DNA of 64,000 nucleotides, taken from the NCBI RefSeq assembly GCF_964199755.1, contig NC_133897.1, forward strand, positions 123,892,125 to 123,956,124. The letters are read 5' to 3'. Source of the DNA: Larus michahellis (taxonomy: Eukaryota > Chordata > Aves > Charadriiformes > Laridae). Position 1 is the stretch's first letter; every line of letters begins with the position of its first letter. A model generated the notes under the pieces. The model was not told where the DNA came from, did no database searches, and worked only from the letters and a program-made list of their open reading frames with translations. Positions 48,101 to 54,632 of the stretch are shown piece by piece. A program made the position numbers and the translations under genes.

Positions 48101-48447
48101 TGGAAGTGCTGATTGATTACCCATCCCTGGGAAAGGAGGGGGAGCGCCCTTCCACTTTTAGCAGACTCAATCGCTTCCTGTTCCCTTGTGAAAGAAGTAG
48201 GTAGTCCATTGCCTGGACCATCGCCATTTTCTCCAGGTGTATGAAAAAATGGAAAGCCCCTTGTTCTCTTTTCTCCTTAGGTGGAGATCACAAATGATGT
48301 CCAGTCCTTGCTGCTGATAATGCTGGCTGTCATGGTGGCCAAGATGGTTGGTGACTTGTTCAACACATCCCTGTACAGTTCCCTCCTGAAGCTGAAACTC
48401 ATTCCCTACTTGGACGTGGAACCTTTTGTTCATCACAGGAGAAAATG
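2953..48447 (+). CDS. CLC-6/CLC-7-branch chloride/proton antiporter, 12 exons seen, 3' end outside window
   Basis: Twelve exons join at GT-AG sites into 616 codons plus two bases with no frame break. Seen: SLDY motif (53-56), helix B (about 80-101), PSGLP (152-156), GPEGP with gating glutamate E196, APIGG and LEE with proton glutamate E263, LGMLGG helix J (about 335), lumenal sequons N409 and N441, GLVIP (498-502), the SLTVIM helix (about 556-561) and Y593 in helix R. E196 and E263 are 67 residues apart, as in human CLC-7. Known: CLC-6 and CLC-7 are endolysosomal 2Cl-/H+ exchangers with two C-terminal CBS domains. The CBS part is missing here because the window or annotation ends first. Both antiporter glutamates are kept, so I infer exchange, not channel activity. 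Several pore motifs differ from CLC-6 and CLC-7, so I call a divergent paralogue and give no symbol. Confidence 0.88.
3181..4088 (+). other. Intron 1
   Basis: GT-AG intron of 908 bases. It is AT-rich with a poly(A) run at 3410-3421. No transposon or RNA gene was recognised. Confidence 0.75.
4089..4218 (+). CDS. CLC-like exon 2: helix B
   Basis: The acceptor gtttctag ends at 4088 and the donor GTGAGC starts at 4219. It completes R74 and encodes residues 75-117. A charged KEWDRW stretch leads into a hydrophobic helix of about 22 residues (WLLMGLIG to FFIHQII), then a loop containing [10 protein letters not shown]. This matches helix B and the first lumenal loop of CLC-6/7 in order and length. 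It ends in phase 0. Confidence 0.85.
4950..7100 (+). mobile_element. CR1 LINE, endonuclease to reverse transcriptase, degraded
   Basis: In + frames, broken by many indels and stops, I read CR1 ORF2 landmarks. There is a GRTDWDG-like start near 5260, [19 protein letters not shown] near 5440, the endonuclease SDHEM-like stretch near 5720, and the reverse-transcriptase [15 protein letters not shown] block near 6395. QHGFT-like sequence lies near 6515, the FSEAF-like palm near 6585, and [19 protein letters not shown] near 6790-6845. The copy lacks the 3' part and tail. The left boundary is approximate. The age implied by the damage is greater than for the CR1 at 22585. Confidence 0.85.
7270..7378. 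repeat. AT/TG-rich simple repeat
   Basis: Imperfect runs of atat, atgcat and gtgtatatatacacac make a low-complexity alternating purine-pyrimidine tract just downstream of the CR1 copy. Confidence 0.75.
8389..8469 (+). CDS. CLC-like exon 3: helix C
   Basis: A short 81-base exon in phase 0 at both ends. Its acceptor, ending ggacag at 8388, has a weak pyrimidine tract; the donor GTAAGT starts at 8470. It encodes residues 118-144: a short polar lead, then a hydrophobic helix ([14 protein letters not shown]). It occupies the place of the CLC helix C just before the selectivity motif on the next exon. Its length makes the family alignment continuous, which supports the weak acceptor. Confidence 0.78.
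8470..9443 (+). other. Intron 3 with a very long pyrimidine tract
   Basis: GT-AG intron of 974 bases. Its last 46 bases (about 9397-9442) are almost pure C and T, including about 15 consecutive T, giving a strong acceptor for exon 4. No other element was seen. Confidence 0.78.
9444..9619 (+). CDS. CLC-like exon 4: selectivity filter and gating glutamate
   Basis: Encodes residues 145-202 and two bases of G203. PSGLPEI (152-158) takes the place of the family's GSGIP-E-I; the central serine S153, which sets chloride preference over nitrate in other CLCs, is kept. GPEGPMIH (194-201) contains the gating glutamate E196; lysine of the usual GKEGP is proline here. NGT (164-166) is a sequon just after helix D. 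The acceptor follows a very long pyrimidine tract (about 9397-9442), and the donor is GTAAGA at 9620. Confidence 0.92.
9620..11881 (+). other. Intron 4
   Basis: GT-AG intron of 2262 bases. It holds a CR1 3' fragment in reverse orientation (listed separately), a small ttta repeat near 10903-10915 and a poly(T) run near 11103. Nothing else was recognised. Confidence 0.75.
10152..10300 (-). mobile_element. CR1 LINE 3' end, reverse orientation
   Basis: On the minus strand this reads the CR1 3' terminus. It includes the AGGCTGG-to-TTTGAGCAGCCTGGTCTAGTGG block, the CCCTGCCCATGGCAGGGGGTTGGAA block, and a tail of ATTCTGTG units visible on the plus strand as cagaatcacagaat at 10154-10167. It is 5'-truncated after about 150 bases. 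Confidence 0.9.
11882..11974 (+). CDS. CLC-like exon 5: helix F-G region
   Basis: A 93-base exon between acceptor atcactttcag (to 11881) and donor GTAAGT at 11975. It completes G203 and encodes residues 204-233 plus two bases of K234. [12 protein letters not shown] continues helix F, followed by the loop with [11 protein letters not shown], matching the F-R-x-D-x-x-K-R segment before the CLC-6/7 SAGAAAG motif. All phases agree with the neighbours. Confidence 0.88.
11975..14792 (+). other. Intron 5
   Basis: GT-AG intron of 2818 bases. Poly(T)-rich stretches occur at 13688-13716 and 14186-14215. No recognisable transposon, RNA gene or additional exon was seen. Confidence 0.7.
14793..15036 (+). 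CDS. CLC-like exon 6: proton glutamate and helices G-I
   Basis: The acceptor cctgttgcag ends at 14792 and the donor GTACGT starts at 15037. It completes K234 and encodes residues 235-315. TAGAGAG (239-245) and APIGG (252-256) are family signatures, followed by LEEVSSFW (261-268). The second glutamate, E263, lies 67 residues after the gating glutamate, exactly as in human CLC-7 (E247 and E314), so it is the likely internal proton acceptor. The rest gives the SSFWD-to-TFTMD helices and the lumenal loop with [12 protein letters not shown]. Confidence 0.92.
15037..17913 (+). other. Intron 6
   Basis: GT-AG intron of 2877 bases. AT-rich, with only short open frames on both strands, none carrying a motif I recognise. 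I see no repeat family in it. Confidence 0.7.
17914..18108 (+). CDS. CLC-like exon 7: helices J-K
   Basis: Exactly 65 codons (residues 316-380), phase 0 at both ends. The acceptor tttctttgactaag ends at 17913 and the donor GTAAGT starts at 18109. A hydrophobic helix with [11 protein letters not shown] matches the G-x-x-G-G-x-L-G-A-x-F pattern of helix J in CLC-6/7. A basic cytosolic linker ([11 protein letters not shown]) follows, then the start of the next helix (LLETVLIL). Confidence 0.9.
19820..19848 (+). repeat. (GAG)n microsatellite
   Basis: About eight imperfect GAG/GAA units in a row. It lies in the GC-richer patch of intron 7 next to a CT-rich stretch with the opposite strand bias (19732-19747). 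Confidence 0.85.
22450..22584 (+). mobile_element. Older CR1 LINE, 5' part split by a later insertion
   Basis: The + frame reads [17 protein letters not shown] followed by [19 protein letters not shown], which is the CR1 segment after the reverse-transcriptase palm. It stops in mid-element at 22584 and resumes after the inserted CR1, at about 23558, in the expected place. Confidence 0.88.
22585..23557 (-). mobile_element. Younger CR1 LINE nested inside another CR1
   Basis: The minus-strand element starts 5'-truncated at the VTSGVPQGS reverse-transcriptase block (about 23557) and runs to the 3' end, tail tagaatcatag at 22585. Minus-strand frame 22654-23457 is open for 267 codons, covering GGVADTPEG to the C-terminus; only a nine-base C run at 23430-23438 puts it out of frame with the FADDTKLG palm motif upstream. 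So much intact frame marks it as the least decayed CR1 here. It lacks the endonuclease and is a dead copy. Confidence 0.92.
23558..24208 (+). mobile_element. Older CR1 LINE, 3' part after the insertion
   Basis: The + frame resumes at [24 protein letters not shown] sequence (about 23566) and continues through [24 protein letters not shown] and the C-terminal blocks. It ends with the CR1 3' tail ttctatgatcctatgattct at 24187-24206. Frameshifts and stops are frequent. It is the continuation of the fragment at 22450-22584. Confidence 0.9.
24671..24768 (+). CDS. CLC-like exon 8: end of helix K and lumenal loop
   Basis: The acceptor tgcctgcag ends at 24670 and the donor GTAAGT starts at 24769. Residues 381-412 plus two bases of I413. 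A threonine- and valine-rich helix end ([13 protein letters not shown]) leads into the lumenal loop with NNS, a sequon at N409. Phase and length fit the position between CLC-7 helix K and its variable lumenal loop. Little here is conserved in sequence; the exon is supported by the frame and the splice sites. Confidence 0.8.
24769..28239 (+). other. Intron 8
   Basis: GT-AG intron of 3471 bases without recognisable transposons. It holds a perfect 16-base palindrome at 25116-25131, an open frame of unknown meaning at 25390-25572, an AT dinucleotide plus poly(A) run at 26461-26483, and a duplicated AT-rich motif near 28044-28115. Confidence 0.7.
26459..26486. repeat. (AT)n/(A)n simple repeat
   Basis: About seven TA units pass directly into a run of 12 A. 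Low complexity only. Confidence 0.8.
28240..28340 (+). CDS. CLC-like exon 9: variable lumenal loop
   Basis: The acceptor tttaatatttaag ends at 28239 and the donor GTAAGG starts at 28341. It completes I413, encodes 414-446 and gives one base of A447. The loop contains a cysteine (C426) and the sequon N441-Q-T. CLC-6 carries N-glycans in this loop; CLC-7 lacks them and relies on its partner OSTM1 for protection. Sequence conservation is low, so the exon rests on phase continuity and good splice sites. Confidence 0.77.
28341..28830 (+). other. Intron 9
   Basis: The shortest intron seen (490 bases), GT-AG, with a pyrimidine-rich 3' end. No other element recognised. Confidence 0.78.
28831..29002 (+). 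CDS. CLC-like exon 10: helices M-N
   Basis: The acceptor tcttcctctgtgttgcag ends at 28830 and the donor GTAAGC starts at 29003. It completes A447, encodes 448-503 and gives two bases of L504. GIAYLF and [11 protein letters not shown] match the CLC-6/7 segment before helix [16 protein letters not shown] matches its L-A-C-W-T-x-G motif. GLVIP (498-502) stands where CLC-6 has GLFVP and CLC-7 has GVFIP: the phenylalanine near the anion site is valine (V500). Confidence 0.9.
29003..30579 (+). other. Intron 10
   Basis: GT-AG intron of 1577 bases. It has an AT-rich stretch near 29855-29895 and no recognised transposon, RNA or extra exon. Confidence 0.75.
30580..30751 (+). CDS. CLC-like exon 11: helices N-P
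   Basis: The acceptor cttcttgcatacag ends at 30579 and the donor GTAAGT starts at 30752. It completes L504 and encodes 505-561. [11 protein letters not shown] aligns with the G-A-A-x-G-R segment of CLC-6/7, [18 protein letters not shown] with the W-A-D-P-G-x-Y-A-x-x-G-A-A-A segment of CLC-7, and [10 protein letters not shown] with R-M-T-L-S-L-T-V-I-M. The tryptophan-aspartate-proline run is closer to CLC-7 than to CLC-6. It ends in phase 0. Confidence 0.93.
34612..34745 (-). mobile_element. CR1 LINE remnant, reverse orientation
   Basis: The plus strand reads cagcctgttccagtgcctcaccaccctc followed by the complement of the CR1 ...LDIRKNFF... and RGNGFKL segments. This is about 130 bases of the C-terminal CR1 coding region on the minus strand, without a 3' tail. 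It faces the + strand CR1 that starts about 270 bases to the right. Confidence 0.8.
35010..35619 (+). mobile_element. CR1 LINE 3' end, sense orientation
   Basis: The + frame reads [42 protein letters not shown] and [20 protein letters not shown], then [21 protein letters not shown] to the stop at 35507. A short 3' UTR with ctttccaaccatgaagattctgtgattct ends at 35619. The last 165 codons are open, so this copy is well preserved but 5'-truncated before the palm. Confidence 0.92.
35911..35915. repeat. Left target-site duplication of the solo LTR
   Basis: aaacc directly before the TG terminus, identical to 36671-36675. Confidence 0.88.
36258..36264 (+). promoter_or_regulatory. TATA box inside the solo LTR
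   Basis: TATAAAA in the middle of the LTR, where the U3/R boundary promoter of a retroviral LTR is expected. Whether it is active is unknown. Confidence 0.7.
36551..36556 (+). promoter_or_regulatory. ATTAAA polyadenylation signal inside the solo LTR
   Basis: ATTAAA lies about 290 bases after the TATA box, following an AT-rich run (36500-36550). Position and order fit the R region of an LTR. Confidence 0.55.
36671..36675. repeat. Right target-site duplication of the solo LTR
   Basis: aaacc directly after the CA terminus, identical to 35911-35915. Confidence 0.88.
38638..38660 (+). repeat. Poly(T) run
   Basis: About 20 consecutive T followed by cccc, then tcctgag-like sequence without a recognisable element attached. 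Similar T runs with a C end occur at 9405, 19126, 27944 and 32391. Confidence 0.8.
44371..44399 (+). repeat. Poly(A) run
   Basis: An A-rich run with about 20 uninterrupted A. No gene-derived sequence was recognised upstream, so I do not call a processed pseudogene. Confidence 0.75.
45129..45153. repeat. (AT)n(GT)n microsatellite
   Basis: Five to six AT units run into six GT units. Potentially polymorphic. Confidence 0.88.
46401..46478 (+). repeat. Degenerate tandem of a TTTAGAGTTT-like unit
   Basis: Units resembling tttagagttt, caagagtttt, tttagagttt, tagagtgctt and taagagtgtt follow each other over about 78 bases with period near 11-14. It is not a known family to me. Confidence 0.65.
48281..48447 (+). 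CDS. CLC-like exon 12: helices Q-R and start of the CBS linker
   Basis: The acceptor ctcttttctccttag ends at 48280 and the donor GTGAGG starts at 48448. It encodes 562-616 plus TG of the next codon. VEITND aligns with E-S-T-N-E of CLC-6. [11 protein letters not shown] (579-589) matches the M-V-A-K-W-T-G-D-F-F-N pattern of CLC-6 closely, and Y593 is the conserved internal anion-coordinating tyrosine. LIPYLDVEP matches the V-P-L-L-E-W-E-T linker to CBS1. It joins exon 11 in phase 0 across a 17.5 kb intron. Confidence 0.9.
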
Positions 48448-50054
48448 GTGAGGTCTCTTACACTGCTGATCTGTAAGTTTTCTGTGTTAAGTTCTGCACA
48501 GAGACTGTGTGGGTTCTCTGAGACCTGGATCTTGTAGGGACAGAGGACAAAAAGGAGACCCTGATCCTGAATGACATCCCCGCAGTGCAACGTGCCGTAC
48601 AAATACAACAAAAGAGACTGCCTTTCTCTTTGAGTTTCTGGTAGGATCTGAATTACCACTGTCACCAGAGTCCTGAGAGCAGTAAGTGCTCTATAGTGCC
48701 TAGTGAGATGCTGTTTATTAGTGGTCCAATTGGTCCAATGGAGAATCTAGTAGAGGTTTTCACAGACAGTTGTGACTGTTTCTTGTGAGCCAATGCCGTA
48801 GAGCAAAGGAACAACAACAGGGTGTGCAGGATCCCTTATGGTGGAGTTTGCCTTAACCAACTTCTAGATTAGTAGTCTAGGATTCCTGCGTGTTTGGTAC
48901 CATAAAATGACGTTTTCAGGCAACAATTCCTGCCATCCCAGGGTAGCAATTTAAGGCAGGTAGGATGAATTGTCTTCTGGAAGTGCCTCCACTGACTGTA
49001 TATTAAATTAATAGCTGTAAAAAAGTATATTTTTTCACTCACATTAATCCAACCTGTCCTGTGTATCTTCCAGTGCATGAGCCAGTATCAAAACCTTAAG
49101 GCTGTTTGTGGGGATTTATAACCAGTAATAAGAACCGTTTTCTCTCCTAAATGTATGTGCTAGGTCTACATTTATCTGTAGGTAGTGAGAACTCTGTACT
49201 ATTGTCTTCTATAAAATTAGAAAAAATGCTGATTCTTTAAGATATTCCTGAAGAATTAATTAGATAATGTGGTGAAGAAATACAAGTGAAAAATAATTTA
49301 TTTATTTACTATAGAAAGACTTTTTGTTTTTCTCAAGGCATATTTGTGTGGTATATATCCACAACCAAAGCTATTTGCAGGACATTACTTGACATTTCTC
49401 CCAGTATTAAGGCCTACTGGACAATCTTTTAGTTTCAAATGACCCTGTAGAAGAATAAAATATTGGTGACTTGTTCTGTCCACACTTTATAACTTTCTTC
49501 CAAATGTAGCCATATCTGAAAGTTTTTAGCAGGCACATTGAATGCTGGGTATAATCTAACTGCATTTGACATGAGAGGAAAAAGAGCCAGCAATGTGGTA
49601 GGAGGAAATAAAAACAATCTGTGACATTATGGATGACTTCTATATGTACCATGGCAGATAAAACAGAGAGGAAGAAGTCATAAAATTTCCCATGGTATTC
49701 CAGTTAGACGACAAGTCCATGGTAAAAATTATAGCTACTTTCCTGGTTCAGAGTGAGGTCCTATTCATTTGAAGGACAAATACATATATATTTTCATATA
49801 TATAAAATTTCATTTCCCTCCCACTCCTTTCCCTTTCCTCTCCAGGATCATTAAAGAAAGTTTCTGGATAACTTGGTCACAGAATATACTGATACTCTAA
49901 AGCAAAATACATAGTATCACAACTTGGTAAAGATTTTATAGCTAGACACTTTACAGACTGCCAAGTTTTAGTCTAAATCCTCTTAGACACAGTCTGAATA
50001 GGCTGATACACATCTGAACTGGCAGATGGAGTTGCTAAGCTGCTCTCCATCGTA

Positions 50055-51481
50055 TTCGAGAAGTCCTTGGCAGTCAGGTGAAGTCCCCAGTGACTGGAAA
50101 AAAAGGGAAACATCACACCCATTTTTTAAAAGGGTAAAAAGGAGGACCCTGGGAACTACCAACCAGTCAGCCTCACCTCTCTGCCTGGTAAGGTCATAAA
50201 ACAGATCCTCCTGGAAGCTACGTTAAGGTATATGGAAGACAGAGAGGTGATTAAAGACAGCCAATCTGACTTCACATAGGGTAAATCATGCCTGAGTAAT
50301 CTAGTGGCCTTCTACTGTAGAATGACTGCATCAGTGGACAAGGGAAGAGCTATGGACGTCGTCTACTTGGACTTCTGTAAGTCCTTTGATACAGTCATGC
50401 GCAACATTATTGTTGCTAAATTGGAGAAAGATATGGGTTTGATGGATGGACTATTCGACAGATAAGGAATTAGCTGGATGCCCACATCCAAAGAGTTGCA
50501 GTCAATGTCTCAGTGTCCCAATGGAGATCAATAACAAGTGGTGTCTCTCAGGGGTCCATGTTGGGACTGGTACTGCTCAATGTCTTTATTAATGATGTAG
50601 ACAGTGGGATTGCACCCTCAGCAAGTTTGCGGATGACACCAAGCTGAGTAGTGCAGTTGAAGGAAAGGATGCCATCCAGAGGGACCTTGACCAGCTTGAG
50701 GAGTGGGCCATTGTGAACCTCATGAAGTTTAACCCAGTTGCGCCTGGGTCGGGACAATCACCAATATCAGTACAGACAGTGTAATGAATGGATTGAGAGC
50801 AGCCCTGTGGAGAAGTACTTGGAGATATCGGTAGATGAAAAATTATATATGACGTGGCAATGCGTAATGGCAGTCCAGAAAGCCAATCGTATCCTGGGCT
50901 ACATCAAAAGAAGCACAACCAGCAGGTCGAGGAAGGTGATTCTCCCCCTCTACTGTGCTCTCATGAGACCTCACTTAGAGTACTACATCCAGCTCTGGGG
51001 TCCCCAGTACAAGAAAAACACGGACCTTTTAGAGCAGGTCCAGAGGAGGGCCACGAAAATGATCAGAGGGCTGGAGCACCTCTCCTGTGAAGAAAGGCTG
51101 AGAGAGTTGGCGTTGTTCAGCCTGCAGAAGAGAAGGCTCTGGGGCGACCTAATTGCAGCTTTTCAATACTTAAAGGGAGTTTATAGGAAAGAGAGTTTTT
51201 ACCAGAGCCTATAGTGATAGGACACAGGACAAAAGAAGGTAGGTTTAGATTGGACATAAGGAATGAATTTTTTACGATGAAGATGGTGAAACACTGGAAC
51301 GGGTTGCCATGAGAAGTTGTGGATGCCCCATCCCTGGAAGCATTTAAGGTCATGCTGGATGGGGCTTTGAGCAACCTGTTCTAGTGGAAGATGTCCCTGC
51401 CCACAGCTGGGCTGTTAGAACTAGGTGATTTCCAAAGGTTCCTTCCAACCCAGACCGTTCTCATGGTTCTGTGATTCTATG
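50055..51481 (+). mobile_element. CR1 LINE, reverse transcriptase to 3' end
   Basis: The + frames show a GNITPIFK-like block near 50110, TSLPGKV-like near 50180, and the [15 protein letters not shown] palm near 50350. Then come GVSQGSMLG near 50540, FADDTKLS near 50630, RMKFN-like near 50720, and a 158-codon open frame (50738-51214) with [19 protein letters not shown] and YYIQLWGPQYKKN. The 3' end is the tail ggttctgtgattctatgg. Stops and frameshifts make it inactive. It is 5'-truncated within the reverse transcriptase. Confidence 0.92.
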
Positions 51482-54400
51482 GCACCGGACCATTTCTTGG
51501 TCTCTGCAGCATACTTCTGGGATGCTCTGTTACCTTGTTATCTCCTCAAAGAAATGAACCTTCACCATTCAGCCACTTTAGACCTCCAGGGCTTGGACTG
51601 ATCCCTAGATCTGTCTTATAGCTTAGGCATTCCAAACCCTGAATATTGACTCAAGGGAACTCTGGATTTATAATTTGCCTCTTAAAGTCAAAAACGTCAT
51701 AATTGAAACAAATTACAAAGCCCAACATGGAGTCTTTATAAGAATTCTAAACCCAAGATCCTATTACTTTACCTAGCATGAGAAATACACAGTTTAACGC
51801 AAGACAGTTAAAAAAAATAGTCTCTGTACATATTTCCTTATCTTTGCTTCCTCATCACCTCTGAGCATCCTTGAAACTTGAGTCAAAATTCTACAAAAAG
51901 GTGCCTGGCCATGGCTTTTCTTTACATGTATTTTCCCTGCAGACCAAGATTTCTCATTTGTTTTCTCTCTGACTGGCCGATGCTGTGGGAGCCTGCCTAT
52001 CTGCTTCTCTAGTCTTTCTTTTATCTCAGAGCGACCACCCAGAGTATGTGAGGCTCTGCTGCTTTTAAGTTCCACTTATTTGCTACACTTTGGGAGTATT
52101 TTTTATCTTCAGATGCCTATACCCAGATGTCATTTTGCGCAGGCTATCCTATTCCTCTGGTTGTGTCAGATGGGTTGAGGGTTTGCAACCGCATTATTGC
52201 TGCTCTGGAAAAGTGTAGGCGGCACAGTTACATGTGTGGCAGGTTCTACAACCTCTTTGTTCCATATTAATTACTCTGTAAGATCGCAAATGTATAAACT
52301 ATGCATTTCTGGATTCCCCAAATCGTAACAGGGACAGAGGTCGGCTGTGTAGGAACTGGTAGCTAGCATGTGTTTATAAATAGGTGATAAATTGTATTTG
52401 TGTACGCAGAGTGAAAGACTTGGATAACTAACAGCTTGCTTAAGCCACACAAATTGGAATCCTTCAAATGAAATGGAAAAGCCTTTGGAAAACAGCGGCT
52501 GGTTGGTAGCAGGGAGGAAAAAGGAGAAACTGAAGAGAACGCATGTTTTTAGGTCCTCGGCACTCGTAGTGTTAGAGAGACAGTGCATGTCTTCTCTTTC
52601 CCAGTTCTTTATCAGTGCTAAGGATGAAAAGACCTGTGTTTGACCATTTGTCAATTCCCCTTCCAGGGCTGGATAGCGTCCCTAGGGGGAAGATATGTTA
52701 GACACTGAACTGAAAAGAGAAAATAGCCTTTACATGAACAAGGAGGGTGTGGGGTGGTGTTAAAGCCCAGATCCAGAAAAGAATTTAAATCCTAACTGCT
52801 GTGGAAATCAGTGAGTACATTAAGAAGCTAAGTTACGGACATGCTCACTATGAAGACATCTCTGTAAATACTGCTCTATGTGAAACTGGTGGAAGCGAGA
52901 CCTAGATCCTCAGTGTATTTCACTACCTAATTTGTATTTAGGCACTGGCATCTCTGGATGCTTTTATTCCTGTGGAGCAGAGAGGCTTGAGATTTGAGTT
53001 TTCTTAATACTCATTATTTTTTTGGAACCTCATTGATCACCCTGCCTGTTGTATTCTGTGCTTTGGTTGATAATGCTCCAAACACAGCTGTATCTAGTAC
53101 AGGGCTGCTACGGTGCACCGTGATTTCCAGCTACATTGCACACCACTGTAAACACCCCCCTTATAAAATCTGGTTCACTGGAACACTCCAAGCTGCTGGC
53201 TGCCAGGGAATGTTCTTTAATGAGGGTAAGGAGTACTTGAACACATCTACGACTTGGCAACCCTTCCTGCTTTTTATAAGCTACTATACACTTCAGAGAG
53301 AAAATATCTTAGAGGCTACTTTTTAATGGGACAAGTTTACTTAAGAGCTGAGTGGAGCTGGTGCCAGTAGTTCTGTTTTGTTCTAGCTTAATATTAGCCT
53401 TGTCAAAGTTCGTATAGCGTCTCTTGGGTGTTTCTGTATTGCATACCATATAAAGCTGTTTTGGGGAGGGAAGAATTTTGGCTGGAATATATATTATAGT
53501 GGTCTCATTATATTTTCTTAAAGTGTATCAGAGGTGGCCCTATATTAAAGATCCATGGAGCAAGGTTGATTTTTTTTGTTTCTCCCTTCTCGTTTTGCCT
53601 TAGCCCACACCGCTGACATTGGATCCAGAATTTGAGACAACCTGAGTTTGGGGGTTATTTGGGATCCAAGGTCCTGGTTTGGCCTGTTATAAAATTTGTG
53701 GTAATTAGCAAACTTTTTAGATGAGGCTTTGGATTTTGAAAATCACCAGACTTTGCGGAGGGAGGAAGGTGTTTTTGGTTTGGGCCTAGACTAGCAGCTA
53801 CTACACTGAAAGATTCCTTACCCGTCTTGCTGACACAGGTGTTCATTCAAAGACATCTTACCAAGACACGCGTGGTGCATCCCGTCTCACTTCTTTGAGC
53901 AAGAAGCCGGCGTGTTTCATGGCTGCTCAGCACTTTCATCCTGAGAGGCATCATTAGGGGGTGGACTTGGCAATGTTTTCACATCAGAGGGCATCCAGCC
54001 CGTCTTTTGTAGAGTGTTTGCGGTGGAAGTTGGATCCTTTTCTGGCTGCACAAAGGAAAAAGGGAGCTGCTGTAACAAGGCCACGCTTTGTCTGGGGAGA
54101 ACCTGGGGTGCTACAGAAAACGTGGAGGAAAGGTGTTGAGATGTGGGTGAGATTTATTAAAATTACATTTGGGCTTTAAGTTGCCTCTATGTCAGGCTAA
54201 GAAAACATGGCAAAGAACTGTTTTTAGTCCCATTTTTTTGCCTATTCTCCTGTGCTGGGTTTTGAGTTTAGTGTGATCCCATTACCTGAGCAGCAACTGT
54301 ACGGAGCCATAAACGGTGTTGACCCCCTGACAAAAATGCTATGGCAGAGCCAGATGTCGTTTTATGCGCGTGGAAGAACAGCAGCATGGCCTTGCCTTGT

Positions 54401-54611
54401 TTTTAACGCGGGATTGGTGGTGCCCATGTGGGATGGCTGAAAGGACTTATTGCTCCCTCCTGCCCCTGCACCAGCTCCCGCAGATCTCTGTTGGGAAGTC
54501 CAGCGTGTCTCCCTTCGCAATCCTTTTAACCTGGGAAGAGGCTGATCCTCACTTGCTTCACTGTGCTCAGGCCTTCATACCGTGCTTGGCTCCAAATTAT
54601 CCAAGACTGCT

Positions 54612-54632
54612 CCTAAAAAAAAAAAAAAAAAG
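54612..54632 (+). repeat. Poly(A) run
   Basis: About 17 consecutive A, with no element recognised next to it. Confidence 0.75.

Larger units (their letters stand above)
30752..48280 (+). other. Intron 11, 17.5 kb, with LTR and CR1 pieces
   Basis: By far the longest intron between identified exons. It contains a splice-site-flanked open frame of unknown meaning (31316-31623), poly(T) at 32391-32412, two CR1 pieces between 34610 and 35619 and a solo LTR at 35916-36670. There is also poly(T) at 38638-38657, a poly(A) run at 44371-44399, an AT/GT repeat at 45131-45152 and a degenerate tandem at 46401-46478. The long stretches 36676-44300 and 46500-48280 show nothing I can assign. Confidence 0.72.

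Noticed and set aside
54252..54440. Open frame after a possible acceptor at 54270 as a CBS exon
   Set aside because: The translation shows no CBS features, and no donor follows in a suitable place.
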